The notes: generated by a model from the sequence alone, not told the origin. A stretch of DNA of 64,000 nt from Prochlorococcus sp. AG-409-M05 (GCA_003215435.1 QCKJ01000002.1:1-64000); one strand, 5' to 3'; shown: positions 54,747 to 64,000, numbered from the stretch's first letter. Numbers and translations: made by a program.

Positions 54747-55390
54747 TAATCTTTTTCTAAAGGAATAATGTGAAAACCACAGAAATGTCCGTATTCAATT
54801 CTCCAGTGTGTCCGGTTTACTTCACAGTCTGGGAAGGTTAACCGGATAAGAGTTAATTCCTGATCACAAATCCCAGGATGTTCCATAGCAATTTCTTTGA
54901 TTGAGCAGTGGAATTCATTTATTAGCCAACCTTTACCTTCCTTATCTTTTCTGCATTCACCTAGATATCCCTCAGATTGTCGTATTGATAAAAGCTTTTC
55001 TATTCGCTGTTTTAAGCTTCCTGAACCTATTTTATTTCGATATTTCCTGGCTTTTTCAGTGGCATGATCCCCCAGTATCTTTTCAAATGATTCTTCTTGA
55101 CAAGTTCTTTTGACTGAATTTAAAAGATCCAAGGCGAATTGAGCATTTCCTTTGTTGAATGTATTTTCCCCTTGACTAGTAAGTTGCCAGACATTTGATG
55201 GCCTACCTGGGCCTAAAGGAATTTGATTTGACTTAACAAGACCATCTTCTTCAAGGTTCCGTAAATGCCTTCTCATTGCTTGTACAGAGATCCCTAGCGT
55301 TTCTGCAAGCTTGGAAGCACTGCTTTGACCTTCTTTAAGTAGAAGTGACAGAGTCGTTTTACGTGTTGGGCTAGAGGCCTCTGCTTTCAT
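54746..55390 (-). CDS. sufR: SufR, Fe-S-sensing repressor of the suf operon
   Basis: A 214-residue transcription regulator. The N-terminal winged helix-turn-helix is of the DeoR/ArsR kind (SASKLAETLGISVQAMRRHLRNLEEDGLV, about 17-45 in outline). The C-terminal domain carries cysteines in GECRKD, FHCSIKEIA, GICDQE and HFCGFH that in SufR proteins hold an Fe-S cluster. In cyanobacteria it represses the divergent sufBCDS when clusters are plentiful. Start ATG 55390. The stop overlaps the next gene (TAATG). Confidence 0.9.
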   Translation of the reverse strand: MKAEASSPTRKTTLSLLLKEGQSSASKLAETLGISVQAMRRHLRNLEEDGLVKSNQIPLGPGRPSNVWQLTSQGENTFNKGNAQFALDLLNSVKRTCQEESFEKILGDHATEKARKYRNKIGSGSLKQRIEKLLSIRQSEGYLGECRKDKEGKGWLINEFHCSIKEIAMEHPGICDQELTLIRLTFPDCEVNRTHWRIEYGHFCGFHIIPLEKD

Positions 55391-55842
55391 TTGGTTAGAG
55401 ACGCCCTTTATTTAGATTGCATAGCAGGTAAAGCGAGTGACTGTAGCTTTGCTTAAGGATTATGACCAAAATCTTTTAGAGGTCCAGTGATGTCTTGATA
55501 GTAGTTTGTCTTATTCTAGTAACCTCAAGAATTGTTTCCTGGTATTTCAAGGCACATCCTCTTATTGAGCTTTAGCTGATTTAAGAATGATTTTGTTTTA
55601 GGCTTTGCAAAACGAAAGGCTTGTGTTTCGTATCCTTGAAGCTCCAAATTTTATAAGAGCGTTCCTATCAATTGATTCGGTGGTTTTCAGCCATGTCTAA
55701 TCTGCTTGTAGCGAGTCTCAAATCATTTTCTGAGGATCTGCTTTCTATAATGGTCATTTCAGAAGATTTTTGTATCAGAAGTGGGCAAGAATATTTTCCT
55801 GATGCCCCGATTAATTGTCTTCCAACATGTATTTAGTTAGTT
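55391..55842. promoter_or_regulatory. sufR-sufB divergent control region
   Basis: A 452-nt gap with both promoters. I see a TATAAT at 55746-55751, about 90 nt before sufB, without a good -35. An inverted repeat ACGAAA-(8 nt)-TTTCGT at 55612-55631 is a possible operator. The CAAC-N6-GTTG palindrome known from Synechocystis SufR sites was not found. A 47-codon ATG ORF at 55693-55836 is present but not convincing. Confidence 0.5.
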
Positions 55843-57285
55843 ATGAGTACACAAGAAACTGTCGATAAATATGTAACGAAGCCTTATAAATATGGCTTCG
55901 TTACTGATATTGAGACTGAAAGAATATCAAAAGGTTTAAGTGAAGATGTGATAAGGCTTATTTCGGCAAAAAAAAATGAGCCTGAGTTTTTGCTTGACTT
56001 CCGCTTAAGGGCTTATAGGCATTGGTTGAAAATGAATGAGCCTGATTGGGCTGACTTGGGATATAAAGCTATCGATTATCAGGATATTGTCTATTATTCT
56101 GCACCTAAGCAGACCCAAAAAAAGACAAGCCTTGATGAAGTTGACCCTAAATTATTGGACACTTTTGATAAGCTTGGTATTCCACTCAGCGAGCAGAAAA
56201 GACTTACAAATGTTGCTGTAGATGCAGTGTTTGATAGCGTTTCTATTGCTACTACCTATAAGGAGAAACTTGCTGAGCATGGAGTAATATTTTGTTCGAT
56301 AAGTGAGGCTGTTGAACAGTACCCTGAATTGGTTCAGAAGTATATAGGCACAGTTGTCCCTCTGAATGATAATTTCTTTGCCACTTTAAATTCTGCTGTT
56401 TTTAGTGACGGGTCATTTGTCTTTATTCCTAAGGGTGTTAGTTGTCCGATGGAATTATCTTCTTATTTCAGAATAAATTCTGGAGATATTGGCCAATTTG
56501 AACGCACATTAATTATTGCTGAGGAGGGCTCTTCAGTAAGTTACCTGGAAGGCTGTACAGCTCCTATGTTTGATACAAATACACTTCATGCAGCAGTTGT
56601 AGAACTTGTGGCTCTTGATGATGCTTGCATTAAATATTCAACAGTTCAAAATTGGTATTCGGGTAATGAAGAAGGTGTGGGTGGAATTTATAATTTCGTC
56701 ACTAAGCGCGGACAATGCCGAGGTGCCCGGAGCAAAATTAGTTGGTCACAAGTTGAAACTGGTTCAGCAATAACCTGGAAATATCCTAGTTGTGTACTTC
56801 AGGGTGCTGACTCAATTGGTGAGTTTTACTCTGTCGCATTAACTAATAATCTCCAGCTTGCTGACACTGGGACAAAAATGATTCATGTTGGGCCTAGGAC
56901 TCGCTCAACAATTGTGAGTAAGGGCATTAGTGCTGGACGCTCCAAAAACAGTTATCGAGGCCTTGTCCAAATTGGAGCCAACGCCAGTGGAGCTAGAAAT
57001 TACAGCCAATGTGACTCAATGTTGATAGGGGATCAAGCGGCAGCCAACACTTATCCATATATCAGATCAAGGCAAATGCAATCGAGCATTGAACATGAGG
57101 CAAGTACTTGTCGAATTTCAGAGGAGCAACTTTTTTATTTGCAGAGTCGTGGCATTGGCACAGAAGAGGCCATTTCAATCATGGTGAGTGGTTTCTGCCG
57201 AGATGTATTTAACCAATTACCGATGGAATTTGCTGCAGAGGCAGATAAATTGCTCGCTTTGAAGTTGGAGGGCTCAGTGGGTTGA
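55843..57285 (+). CDS. sufB: Fe-S cluster assembly scaffold SufB
   Basis: Scaffold subunit of the SufBC2D complex on which clusters are built, and the main system for oxygenic organisms. The 480-residue protein opens with the typical [14 protein letters not shown] and has the beta-helix core ([25 protein letters not shown]). Key cysteines lie in the latter half, including EGCTAP and SQCDSM, and the C-terminal region reads [18 protein letters not shown]. Length matches cyanobacterial SufB. First gene of sufBCDS, opposite sufR. Confidence 0.94.
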   Translation: MSTQETVDKYVTKPYKYGFVTDIETERISKGLSEDVIRLISAKKNEPEFLLDFRLRAYRHWLKMNEPDWADLGYKAIDYQDIVYYSAPKQTQKKTSLDEVDPKLLDTFDKLGIPLSEQKRLTNVAVDAVFDSVSIATTYKEKLAEHGVIFCSISEAVEQYPELVQKYIGTVVPLNDNFFATLNSAVFSDGSFVFIPKGVSCPMELSSYFRINSGDIGQFERTLIIAEEGSSVSYLEGCTAPMFDTNTLHAAVVELVALDDACIKYSTVQNWYSGNEEGVGGIYNFVTKRGQCRGARSKISWSQVETGSAITWKYPSCVLQGADSIGEFYSVALTNNLQLADTGTKMIHVGPRTRSTIVSKGISAGRSKNSYRGLVQIGANASGARNYSQCDSMLIGDQAAANTYPYIRSRQMQSSIEHEASTCRISEEQLFYLQSRGIGTEEAISIMVSGFCRDVFNQLPMEFAAEADKLLALKLEGSVG

Positions 57286-57342
57286 GTAGCTGTCTAAGTA
57301 ATTTATTGGAGTCCCTCTTCTTAATTCTCTAAGGTTTTTAAT

Positions 57343-58125
57343 GTGATTCGTTCAGATTCATCACTGATACTTGAAATTCATGATCTACATGCGCGAGTGG
57401 AAGATCAGGAAATTCTGCATGGTTTAAACCTCAAGATTCGAGAAGGTGAAATTCACGCGATTATGGGTAGGAATGGAAGTGGGAAGAGCACTCTTGCCAA
57501 AGTAATTGCTGGCCACCCCTCCTACATTGTCACTTCTGGAAAAGTAGTTTTCCAAGGAAGAAATTTATTAGACCTCGAACCAGAAGAGCGCGCTCGATCA
57601 GGGGTTTTTCTTGGGTTTCAGTATCCTGTTGAAATACCTGGTGTTAGCAACCTTGAATTTCTACGCGTGGCGACAAACGCACGTCGAGAACACCTTGGGC
57701 ACGAAGAATTAGATACCTTTGCCTTTGAAGATTTAGTAAGAGATAAGTTAAAGGTGGTACAGATGGATCCTGCTTTTCTTGAAAGAAGTGTGAATGAAGG
57801 GTTTTCAGGGGGAGAGAAGAAAAGAAATGAGATTCTTCAGATGGCTCTTTTGGAACCAATGGTTTCAATTCTTGATGAGACCGACTCGGGCCTTGACATC
57901 GATGCTTTGAGAGTTGTGGCTTCTGGGGTGAATCAATTAGCCAGGCCTGATAATGCAACTTTATTAATTACCCATTATCAACGCCTCCTTAATGAGATAA
58001 CTCCTGACTTTGTGCACGTTATGGCAGCAGGTCGAATTCTGAGAACAGGTGGAAGTGAGCTCGCTTTAGAGTTAGAGAAATCTGGCTATGACTGGATTGA
58101 TCAGGCTTCTGAGATGAGAGACTAG
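57343..58125 (+). CDS. sufC: Suf ATPase SufC
   Basis: Soluble ABC ATPase that drives conformational change in the SufBCD complex. The 260-residue protein has Walker [10 protein letters not shown] (about 42-50), Q-loop [10 protein letters not shown], signature [10 protein letters not shown], the SufC-specific Walker [10 protein letters not shown] (Glu and Asp in place), and H-loop ITHYQRLL. Start is GTG 57343, read with an AAGG 10 nt upstream. 57 nt behind sufB and 2 nt before sufD. Confidence 0.94.
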   Translation: MIRSDSSLILEIHDLHARVEDQEILHGLNLKIREGEIHAIMGRNGSGKSTLAKVIAGHPSYIVTSGKVVFQGRNLLDLEPEERARSGVFLGFQYPVEIPGVSNLEFLRVATNARREHLGHEELDTFAFEDLVRDKLKVVQMDPAFLERSVNEGFSGGEKKRNEILQMALLEPMVSILDETDSGLDIDALRVVASGVNQLARPDNATLLITHYQRLLNEITPDFVHVMAAGRILRTGGSELALELEKSGYDWIDQASEMRD

Positions 58126-58127
58126 AA

Positions 58128-59381
58128 GTGAAATTTTCGTCGAAGCAATGGTTGGATTCTTTACCTGACCCTCAAGGTCTTCTTGAGGAAGTGCAACGAC
58201 ATGGCAGAAAGTCGTTAATTACTCTTGGATTGCCTACGAAGTCTAGCGAAGGTTGGCGTTTGACAGATCTTGACCGTCTTAGAGCTTTGTTTGACCTTCC
58301 TGTCTATTCAGGCAATCAGACTCAAAACTCAGAATCAGATCATTTTAGAAATAGGAATATATGGCCGAGTACTTCAAGCAAAGGATTTCGTTTAGTAGTC
58401 GACTCAGCTCATGAGTTGATTGACTCTGCAACTGTTCCAGAGGGTTTCACATTTCTTACCCATGAAGAACTTAGCCAAGTTCTTGGCCGTACTTTGCACA
58501 AATGTGAATGCAACTCTGAATGGGCCGTAGAAGTTAACCAAGCTTCTGCGACTAAAATTCTTGCATTGAGGATCAATGGTCGAGTCCCTCCACTTGAGCT
58601 AATAATGCCAGCTTGTCCAAATGAATTTTCTGCCACACGCGTTTTACTTATTCTTGAAGAGGAAGCAGACTTAGAGCTTTTACAAATGGTCTTGGGTGCT
58701 GGTTGTTCAGCTCAAAGCCATGTTTTAGAGATTTATCTAGGCAATGGTGCGTCATTAAGACACGGTTGGGTGGCATTAGGTGGTGGAGAGGCCAGTTTGT
58801 TGGGACATTTGACGGTTGAGCAAGAACCAGAAAGTGATTATCGATTAACTACGATTCATCAGGGTTGGTCGCTATGCCGTGTAGAGCCACGCTTGGTTCA
58901 ACTTCATGGTCAAGCGTATACCTCTATAAATGGGTTGCAGGTCACCAAAGGGAGTGAACAAGCCGCAACACATACCTATGTTCGTTTTGATGGTCCTGAA
59001 GGCTCTCTTGATCAATTGAACAAATCTGTGGCAGCGAATCGATCACATTCGATTTTCAATGGATCTATATCTGTCCCTCGTGTTGCCCAGAAAACTAATG
59101 CTTCGCAACTGAGTAGAAATCTTTTGCTATCAGGTAATGCCTGTATTGATACAAAACCAGAACTGGAAATAGTTGCAGATGATGTGAAATGTCAGCATGG
59201 TGCAACTGTTAGTCAGCTTCAGCAGGATGAACTTTTTTATATGCGTAGTCGTGGAATCAAACTTCAAGAAGCTACGGAACTTCTTTTAGAGGGTTATTGT
59301 CGTGAAATAGTTAGCCTTCTACCTTTAGATATAGCTCGTTGGGATCTTTTGAATTACTTATTGGCAACGTTTCACGAATGA
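58128..59381 (+). CDS. sufD: Fe-S cluster assembly protein SufD
   Basis: Partner of SufB in the scaffold, probably involved in iron entry. The 417-residue protein has a variable N-terminal half (SSEGWRLTDLDRL as the family marker at about 40-52) and the conserved C-terminal beta-helix (THTYVRFDG; NASQLSRNLLLSG; DDVKCQHGATVSQL; FYMRSRGI). GTG start at 58128 lies 2 nt after sufC, and the stop overlaps sufS by 4 nt. Confidence 0.92.
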   Translation: MKFSSKQWLDSLPDPQGLLEEVQRHGRKSLITLGLPTKSSEGWRLTDLDRLRALFDLPVYSGNQTQNSESDHFRNRNIWPSTSSKGFRLVVDSAHELIDSATVPEGFTFLTHEELSQVLGRTLHKCECNSEWAVEVNQASATKILALRINGRVPPLELIMPACPNEFSATRVLLILEEEADLELLQMVLGAGCSAQSHVLEIYLGNGASLRHGWVALGGGEASLLGHLTVEQEPESDYRLTTIHQGWSLCRVEPRLVQLHGQAYTSINGLQVTKGSEQAATHTYVRFDGPEGSLDQLNKSVAANRSHSIFNGSISVPRVAQKTNASQLSRNLLLSGNACIDTKPELEIVADDVKCQHGATVSQLQQDELFYMRSRGIKLQEATELLLEGYCREIVSLLPLDIARWDLLNYLLATFHE

Positions 59382-60634
59382 AATCTGAGAAGGAAACCCT
59401 GGCAGACTTAACACGAGGGGACTTCCCTCTGTTTTCTAGTGATCAGGGATCTACTCAATCTTTAATTTATTTAGATCATGCTGCGACTAGCCAAAAGCCT
59501 CATCAAGTCATCTCTTCTCTTCAGAATTACTATAGCTATTACAACTCTAATGTTCATCGAGGCGCCCATCAGTTAAGTGCTAGGGCTACTGAGGCTTTCG
59601 AACATGCACGACAAATCACTGCTTCTTTTATAGGCGCTTCTTCATCACGGGAGGTTGTATTTACAAGAAATGCTAGTGAAGGGATTAATTTGGTTGCACG
59701 TTCTTGGGGGGACTCCCAATTAGGAGAAGGGGATGAAATTTTGCTCACTTTAATGGAGCACCACAGTAATCTTGTCCCTTGGCAAATGCTTTCTAAACGG
59801 ACAGGCTGTAAGCTAGTGCATGTAGGTATTACCTCTAATGGCGAACTTGACCTTGATGACTTTCGGGCAAAGTTAAATGAACGCACTAGATTAGTGAGCC
59901 TGGTTCATATAAGTAATACCCTTGGATGTTGTAACCCAATTTTTGAAGTTGCCTCTTTAGCCAGTAGGCATGGTGCTCTTGTATTGCTTGATGCTTGTCA
60001 AAGCTTGGCTCATCAGCCTGTTGATGTGAAGTCCTTGGGAATAGACTTTTTAGTGGGGTCGTCTCACAAACTTTGTGGCCCTACTGGCATTGGGTTTTTG
60101 TGGGCTCATGAAGAACTTTTGAAGTCTATGCCTCCATTTTTAGGAGGAGGAGAGATGATCCAAGATGTATATCTAGATCAGTCCAGTTGGGCTGATTTAC
60201 CACATAAATTTGAAGCAGGTACCCCTGCTATTGGTGAAGCTATTGGTATGGGAGCGGCTTTGAATTACTTAAAGGTAATAGGCCTTGAAAATATTCAGGC
60301 TTGGGAGAAGATCATCACAGAATATCTTTTTGAATCCATAAGTAGAATTCAAGGCCTCATAGTATATGGACCATCACCAAAGGTACATCAAAATAGAGGG
60401 CCTCTTATGACTTTTAGTGTTGAAGGACTTCATGCAAATGATCTTTCAGCGATTCTTGATACAAGTGGCATATGTATTCGCAGTGGGCATCATTGTTGTC
60501 AACCACTACACCGCCATCTTGGAGTAACAGCTACTGCTAGAGCTAGTATGAGTTTTACTACGACTATTGAGGAGCTTGAAACCTTCACGGGAGAGTTGAC
60601 TTCAAGCATAGATTTTCTCAGGTCTCATAGTTAA
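59378..60634 (+). CDS. sufS: Cysteine desulfurase SufS
   Basis: PLP enzyme that takes sulfur from cysteine for the Suf scaffold. The 418-residue class V aminotransferase has LDHAATSQKP, NVHRGAHQLS, the PLP lysine in GSSHKLCGPTG (about 228-238) and the catalytic Cys in RSGHHCCQP (about 369-377). ATG 59378, overlapping the sufD stop (ATGA), is preferred over an in-frame ATG within sufD at 59339. Ends convergently with the S9 peptidase, overlapping by 4 nt. Confidence 0.93.
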   Translation: MKSEKETLADLTRGDFPLFSSDQGSTQSLIYLDHAATSQKPHQVISSLQNYYSYYNSNVHRGAHQLSARATEAFEHARQITASFIGASSSREVVFTRNASEGINLVARSWGDSQLGEGDEILLTLMEHHSNLVPWQMLSKRTGCKLVHVGITSNGELDLDDFRAKLNERTRLVSLVHISNTLGCCNPIFEVASLASRHGALVLLDACQSLAHQPVDVKSLGIDFLVGSSHKLCGPTGIGFLWAHEELLKSMPPFLGGGEMIQDVYLDQSSWADLPHKFEAGTPAIGEAIGMGAALNYLKVIGLENIQAWEKIITEYLFESISRIQGLIVYGPSPKVHQNRGPLMTFSVEGLHANDLSAILDTSGICIRSGHHCCQPLHRHLGVTATARASMSFTTTIEELETFTGELTSSIDFLRSHS

Positions 60635-62562
60635 AGATTCAAATGTTTGCGGAAAAATCTTTCAGTCTCTTCTAGAACTTTTATTTTGACTTTGCTATTT
60701 CTAAAGCCATGAGACTCATTTTCAAATCTATGAATCTCTACAGGGATTTTATTCTTTTTTAATTCACGGACGATTTTTTCTGTTTGGTTGGCAGGCACTA
60801 CTTTGTCTTTTAACCCTTGAAAAAAGATAACAGGGCATTTGATGTTTTTTGCATTAAACAGTGGCGACCGATTTTCATAGGTTTGCTTTTCTCTTGGCCA
60901 TGAACCTACAAGTTCGTCTAAATAGCATGCTTCGAAGCGATGAGTCTCTCTCACAAGAGCTGAGAGATCGCTAACAGCATAACGACATGCTCCTACACTG
61001 AAAATATCTGTAAAACAAAGGCAGGCAAGAGTAGTGAATCCACCGGCACTTCCTCCCTCTATGGCAATAAGTTTTTTGTTAGCTTTGCCAACGTCTATAA
61101 GTGCTTGAGCAGCTGCGGCACAATCCTTCACGTCGACATCTCCCCATCTATTGGTAAGACGTTTACGGTATTTCCGGCCAAAACCAGTCGAACCACCATA
61201 ATTAACATCTACGACTCCCCATCCTCTTGAGGTCCAGAATTGTATGGATAGGTTTAAGCCAGTCGTGGCCATGCCTGTAGGGCCACTATGACTCTTGACT
61301 AGTAGAGGTGGAATAGCCATATCACTCTGATTAGGTGGATAGTACCAAGCTTGTGTTGTATTTCCTTCATATCCCTTGAACCAAAAGGCTTCTGGCACGC
61401 TTATTTCATTTTCTGGAAGATTTATTTTCGCAGCAGGAGTATGTTCCCAGTCTCCACTATCAAGATCCAACTCTAGTAACCCAGATCCAGTGGTTCCATT
61501 ACTTGCGATCGCAACAACTTTTCGTCCTTCTGCAGCTACACCTGAAAGGTCGTCAAAAGGTTGGTTAAGCTTTTTCACCTCCCCTCCCGGGGATAGTTGT
61601 GATATCGACCAGTGGCCCTTGTCACATGCACATGCAATAAGGTCTTGATCCGCCCATGATGCTGTTTGCATTCCATAAACCCATTGAGGGAGTCCCGTCT
61701 CAGCAGACATTGGCCAATCGCGTAACCACACTGTTTGAGCCTCTAATTGGATTTTTGACTTGGTGATCATTAGGTTCCACCAGCCAGTACTGTCTTCGGT
61801 AACTACTAATTGTCCATTAGGTGCCCAAACAGGCTGGAAGACTGATACCTGTGTCTTATTAGAAGGATGACTCCCCGCTAGGATCTTTCTGGATTTGAAC
61901 TGGCCATTTTGGTCAACTTCTGCCCACCAAAGTTGACTTGCATCCCATGGCATAAAAGGGCGTTGCCATTCCACCCAGGCAATTTGACTCCCGTCTGGGC
62001 TGAGGACCATATAACCAGCAAAATCGTCCGCTTTATAGAGAATGTTGGGAGGTTTCTTCGTTTCTTTGAGAGAGAATGTCACAAGCAAATCTTGATCATC
62101 TTGCTCCATGACTCCAATCCAACGTTTTCTTGGGAGGTCAATTAGTCCGTCTGCCAATGGGCCTATTCCTTCCCGTGAAAGACGTATGGGGCTTTCGTAG
62201 GGGAATAGAGAAAATTGATCTGCGCCCGAATCTTTAACACTCTGCCAACGTTGTGACCATAGGCAGCCATCAGAATCATCTATCCAACAAAGATGTAGTT
62301 GGCCGTTTTCATAAGCTGTTGCTAGTGGAGAGCCTCCATAAATATGTACCCTCGTCCTCAGATTGATCGGAGCTGGAGTTAATTCCAAAGGAGCAATATC
62401 TGATCTACCCCATGGGCGAATGAGAGCGGTTGTCCGTCCATTTTCATGGGGTCTTTGCTCTAACCAAATCACCCATTGATTAATTATTTGTGGTTCTAGC
62501 AGCTTCGGATTTTGCCCAAGTGCAAGATCTGCCGAAATTGCTTGGACTTTTCTTTTCTTCAT
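60631..62562 (-). CDS. S9-family prolyl-oligopeptidase-like serine peptidase
   Basis: A 643-residue cytoplasmic-looking peptidase. An N-terminal beta-propeller (about 30-390) is followed by the alpha/beta hydrolase with the nucleophile Ser in GGSAGGFTTL (about 505-514), Asp in KDKVVPANQTE (about 588) and His in ENESHGF (about 620). Such enzymes cut short peptides and are thought to help peptide turnover. Start at ATG 62562. Facing sufS, and divergent from def. Confidence 0.88.
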   Translation of the reverse strand: MKKRKVQAISADLALGQNPKLLEPQIINQWVIWLEQRPHENGRTTALIRPWGRSDIAPLELTPAPINLRTRVHIYGGSPLATAYENGQLHLCWIDDSDGCLWSQRWQSVKDSGADQFSLFPYESPIRLSREGIGPLADGLIDLPRKRWIGVMEQDDQDLLVTFSLKETKKPPNILYKADDFAGYMVLSPDGSQIAWVEWQRPFMPWDASQLWWAEVDQNGQFKSRKILAGSHPSNKTQVSVFQPVWAPNGQLVVTEDSTGWWNLMITKSKIQLEAQTVWLRDWPMSAETGLPQWVYGMQTASWADQDLIACACDKGHWSISQLSPGGEVKKLNQPFDDLSGVAAEGRKVVAIASNGTTGSGLLELDLDSGDWEHTPAAKINLPENEISVPEAFWFKGYEGNTTQAWYYPPNQSDMAIPPLLVKSHSGPTGMATTGLNLSIQFWTSRGWGVVDVNYGGSTGFGRKYRKRLTNRWGDVDVKDCAAAAQALIDVGKANKKLIAIEGGSAGGFTTLACLCFTDIFSVGACRYAVSDLSALVRETHRFEACYLDELVGSWPREKQTYENRSPLFNAKNIKCPVIFFQGLKDKVVPANQTEKIVRELKKNKIPVEIHRFENESHGFRNSKVKIKVLEETERFFRKHLNL

Positions 62563-62650
62563 ATTTCACCAGGATTGGTTGCTTTAAGAGGGCTTGAGAA
62601 AAAAAATTGACACCTGCCTAATATCATTGGTCTACTTAGAAGTTTTTGTT

Positions 62651-63259
62651 TTGGCTCGAAGCTTTGCTCAGTTGGCACGTAATGCCGAAAAAAACAAGGC
62701 TTCCATTGTGGTTGATAAGACACCACTGGAGAGCCCTCCCTTAGAGATACATACTCTTGGAGACGAGACTTTGCGTAAACCAGCACGTCGAATCGGAAAG
62801 GTTGATGAATCGATTCGAGAAATCATTAGGGACATGCTTCGCAGTATGTACTCTGCTAAAGGCATTGGCCTTGCTGCCCCACAGGTGGGAATTCATACGC
62901 AGTTATTAGTTATTGATACGGACTTGGAAACTCCTAGTACGCCTCCATTGGTTTTGATAAACCCTGAGATCATTGCATCTGGTGCAAGTCTAGAAACCTA
63001 TGAAGAAGGCTGTTTGAGCATCCCTGGGGTTTATTTAAATGTGGTTAGGCCTTCCGAAATTAAACTGAGTTATAGAGATGAGATGGGCCGACCTAGAAAA
63101 ATGAATGCTGATGGACTTGTGGCTCGATGTATTCAACATGAGCTGGATCACCTCAACGGAGTCCTTTTCGTGGATCGGGTGACAGATAAAGCTGAATTAA
63201 CTCGTGAATTGAATGAGCATGGATTTCATGAAAACGATGTTAGGGGGATAGATAGATAG
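62651..63259 (+). CDS. def: Peptide deformylase
   Basis: Removes the formyl group from new proteins. The 202-residue metalloenzyme has the three motifs GIGLAAPQVG (about 75-84), EEGCLSIPG (about 126-134, Cys metal ligand) and QHELDH (about 168-173, two His ligands and the catalytic Glu). The ATG at 62594 would add 19 hydrophobic residues not seen in the family. The TTG at 62651 (MARSFAQLARNAEK) gives the usual picocyanobacterial N-terminus, so I chose it. Confidence 0.9.
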   Translation: MARSFAQLARNAEKNKASIVVDKTPLESPPLEIHTLGDETLRKPARRIGKVDESIREIIRDMLRSMYSAKGIGLAAPQVGIHTQLLVIDTDLETPSTPPLVLINPEIIASGASLETYEEGCLSIPGVYLNVVRPSEIKLSYRDEMGRPRKMNADGLVARCIQHELDHLNGVLFVDRVTDKAELTRELNEHGFHENDVRGIDR

Positions 63260-63418
63260 AGAATCAAGTTGGCTTTTGCAGCAGAGATGTTCTTTTTCAG
63301 TTTTAGAAAATAATTACTGGAAATGTTTCTACTTAAAAGATTTTTCTTGAATAAGAGGTTTTTCGGGTTCTAAGAGTGCCCTCTTGCTAGATTCACACGT
63401 TGGATTTCACAATTTTTT

Positions 63419-63589
63419 ATGACTCAGGTCACGGTTGGGGAAAATGAGGGTATTGAATCGGCTCTCCGCAGATTTAAGAGACAGGTTTCTAAGGCGGGGA
63501 TTTTTGCGGATTTAAAGAGGCTTCGTCATCATGAAACTCCAATCGAGAAATACAAGCGCAAGGCCCAACAGCGTCGCCGTCGCCGGTAA
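63419..63589 (+). CDS. rpsU: Ribosomal protein S21
   Basis: A 56-residue very basic protein of the 30S subunit. It has the family outline [20 protein letters not shown], then [25 protein letters not shown] and a tail of arginines (in part). Too short for usual ORF thresholds. ATG 63419 and TAA 63587-63589 are clean. About 160 nt behind def. Confidence 0.93.
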   Translation: MTQVTVGENEGIESALRRFKRQVSKAGIFADLKRLRHHETPIEKYKRKAQQRRRRR

Positions 63590-63703
63590 GCCTTGATTTT
63601 TAAGTTTTGATAATTGGTCTATTTAAGGCCAATCGGTGTATATACCTGTTGCCTAGATCTTGTCAGTGTGCAGACTGTAGATAGATGATCAGGATGATTA
63701 ACC

Positions 63704-63847
63704 ATGAGCATTGTCATGACAAGATTGCGTAACTGGTTTGGGGAAGCCCTTGAATACACAATGGGTAAACCTTCTGACGTAAAGCATCAACCCCCTGCTA
63801 TTGGTATTCAGCCTTATAGGGATAAGCCCGAAAAAGTTCACTATTAG
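63704..63847 (+). CDS. Small conserved-looking protein of unknown function
   Basis: A 47-residue ORF (MSIVMTRLRNWFGEALEY..., ending RDKPEKVHY). The amphipathic N-terminal helix with WFGEALEY and a Pro-rich middle (KHQPPAIGIQPYRDKP) look like a real protein rather than chance. I do not recognise the family. No Shine-Dalgarno is obvious. It lies about 115 nt after rpsU in the same direction. Confidence 0.5.
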   Translation: MSIVMTRLRNWFGEALEYTMGKPSDVKHQPPAIGIQPYRDKPEKVHY

Positions 63848-64000
63848 CAGCAGGTCAAAACTGTCTGCAAGGTTCGTCCAGAGCCAACCTTTTGTGTTTT
63901 CCGTTCTTCATAGAGTAGTACGCAGATAATCTTTGTTCTGACTAGAATTAAGATCTCATAATGGGTTTGCTAGGCCTGCAAACAAATCTTCATTGCGCTG

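Noticed and set aside
55693-55836. 47-codon ATG ORF directly before sufB
   Set aside because: No hydrophobic or conserved pattern; contains the likely -10 box of sufB, so it is probably control region.
63613-63633. ATTGGTC/GGCCAAT hairpin after rpsU as terminator
   Set aside because: Short stem with no T tract after it; not strong enough to call.
63961-64000. ATG reading frame running off the end of the window (MGLLGLQTNLHCA)
   Set aside because: Only 13 codons are visible, not enough to support a gene.
1-64000. CRISPR arrays, tRNA genes, insertion sequences and prophage genes
   Set aside because: No regularly spaced repeats, T-loop-like sequences with matching arms, transposase motifs or phage genes were seen by eye; a tRNA scan would settle the tRNA point.

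Overview
The window looks like chromosome of a marine picocyanobacterium, most likely a low-light-adapted Prochlorococcus or a close relative. It is AT-rich and very compact. It carries oxygenic-photosynthesis genes: petL, ndhO, a CRR7-like NDH-1 factor, crtQ (zeta-carotene desaturase), a 48-residue high-light-inducible (Hli) protein and Ycf33. It also has many cyanobacteria-restricted families (TIGR03279, TIGR03492, DUF3120, DUF2973, DUF4346, DUF4912, the RarA/unknown-domain fusion, sufR-sufBCDS). The genus call is inference from gene content and sequence style; I do not name a strain. I saw no rRNA, tRNA, CRISPR array, transposase or prophage.

Layout. 1-4.3 kb: a terminator of a gene outside the window, then cysK, a DnaJ-domain protein and a membrane glycosyltransferase as one overlapping run, and ndhO facing them. 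4.4-9.6 kb: an epimerase-like protein, a lipid-A-disaccharide-synthase-like protein with a TPR protein, an A-type Fe-S carrier, then crtQ with a START-like protein. 9.6-14 kb: hemD, a NagZ-type glycosidase, rbfA, ycf33, a CRR7-like gene and aroK. 14-17.5 kb: a tandem PTPS/QueD-like protein coupled to a RibD-type reductase, a FemAB-like acyltransferase, DUF4346 and the 30-residue petL. 17.5-28.7 kb: rimO, VKOR-thioredoxin fusion, nadB, DUF3120, uppP, TIGR03279 radical SAM protein, TolC, an inositol-monophosphatase-like enzyme and a YihY protein. 28.8-36.7 kb: a zinc-ribbon membrane protein, xseA/xseB with a previously unlisted small membrane gene in front, hli, DUF2973, an HtrA protease, an ABC-F ATPase and a patch of small genes (Nif11-like, basic protein, ribbon-helix-helix). 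36.7-44.7 kb: a long leftward run of anmK, ktrA-like, ktrB-like, an SLC13-type anion transporter, hflX and a type II NADH dehydrogenase. 44.8-54 kb: cysH-coaX, peroxiredoxin, phosphopantetheinyl transferase, an exported unknown, rarA fusion, pgm and a DUF4912 operon. 54.4-60.6 kb: sufR plus an unknown CxxC protein, diverging from sufBCDS. 60.6-64 kb: an S9 peptidase, def, rpsU and a 47-residue unknown.

How the genes fit together. Cysteine and sulfur supply (cysK, cysH, possibly the SLC13 transporter) connect to Fe-S assembly (sufR/sufBCDS and the A-type carrier) and to Fe-S users (rimO, TIGR03279). Photosynthetic electron flow is represented by petL, ndhO, the CRR7-like gene and the type II dehydrogenase. 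Peptidoglycan maintenance is represented by uppP, NagZ, AnmK and the FemAB-like protein.

The most unusual stretch is the 409-nt gap at 53969-54377. It has no long ORF but holds three consecutive hairpins, a 21-codon ORF behind an AAGGAG sequence, and a strong rightward intrinsic terminator nested inside a 14-bp inverted repeat. I read it as a candidate undescribed small RNA or micropeptide gene. Other points of interest are the tandem PTPS/RibD pair, the sufR-coupled CxxC protein, the solitary Nif11-like protein and a 16-bp hairpin upstream of ycf33-rbfA.
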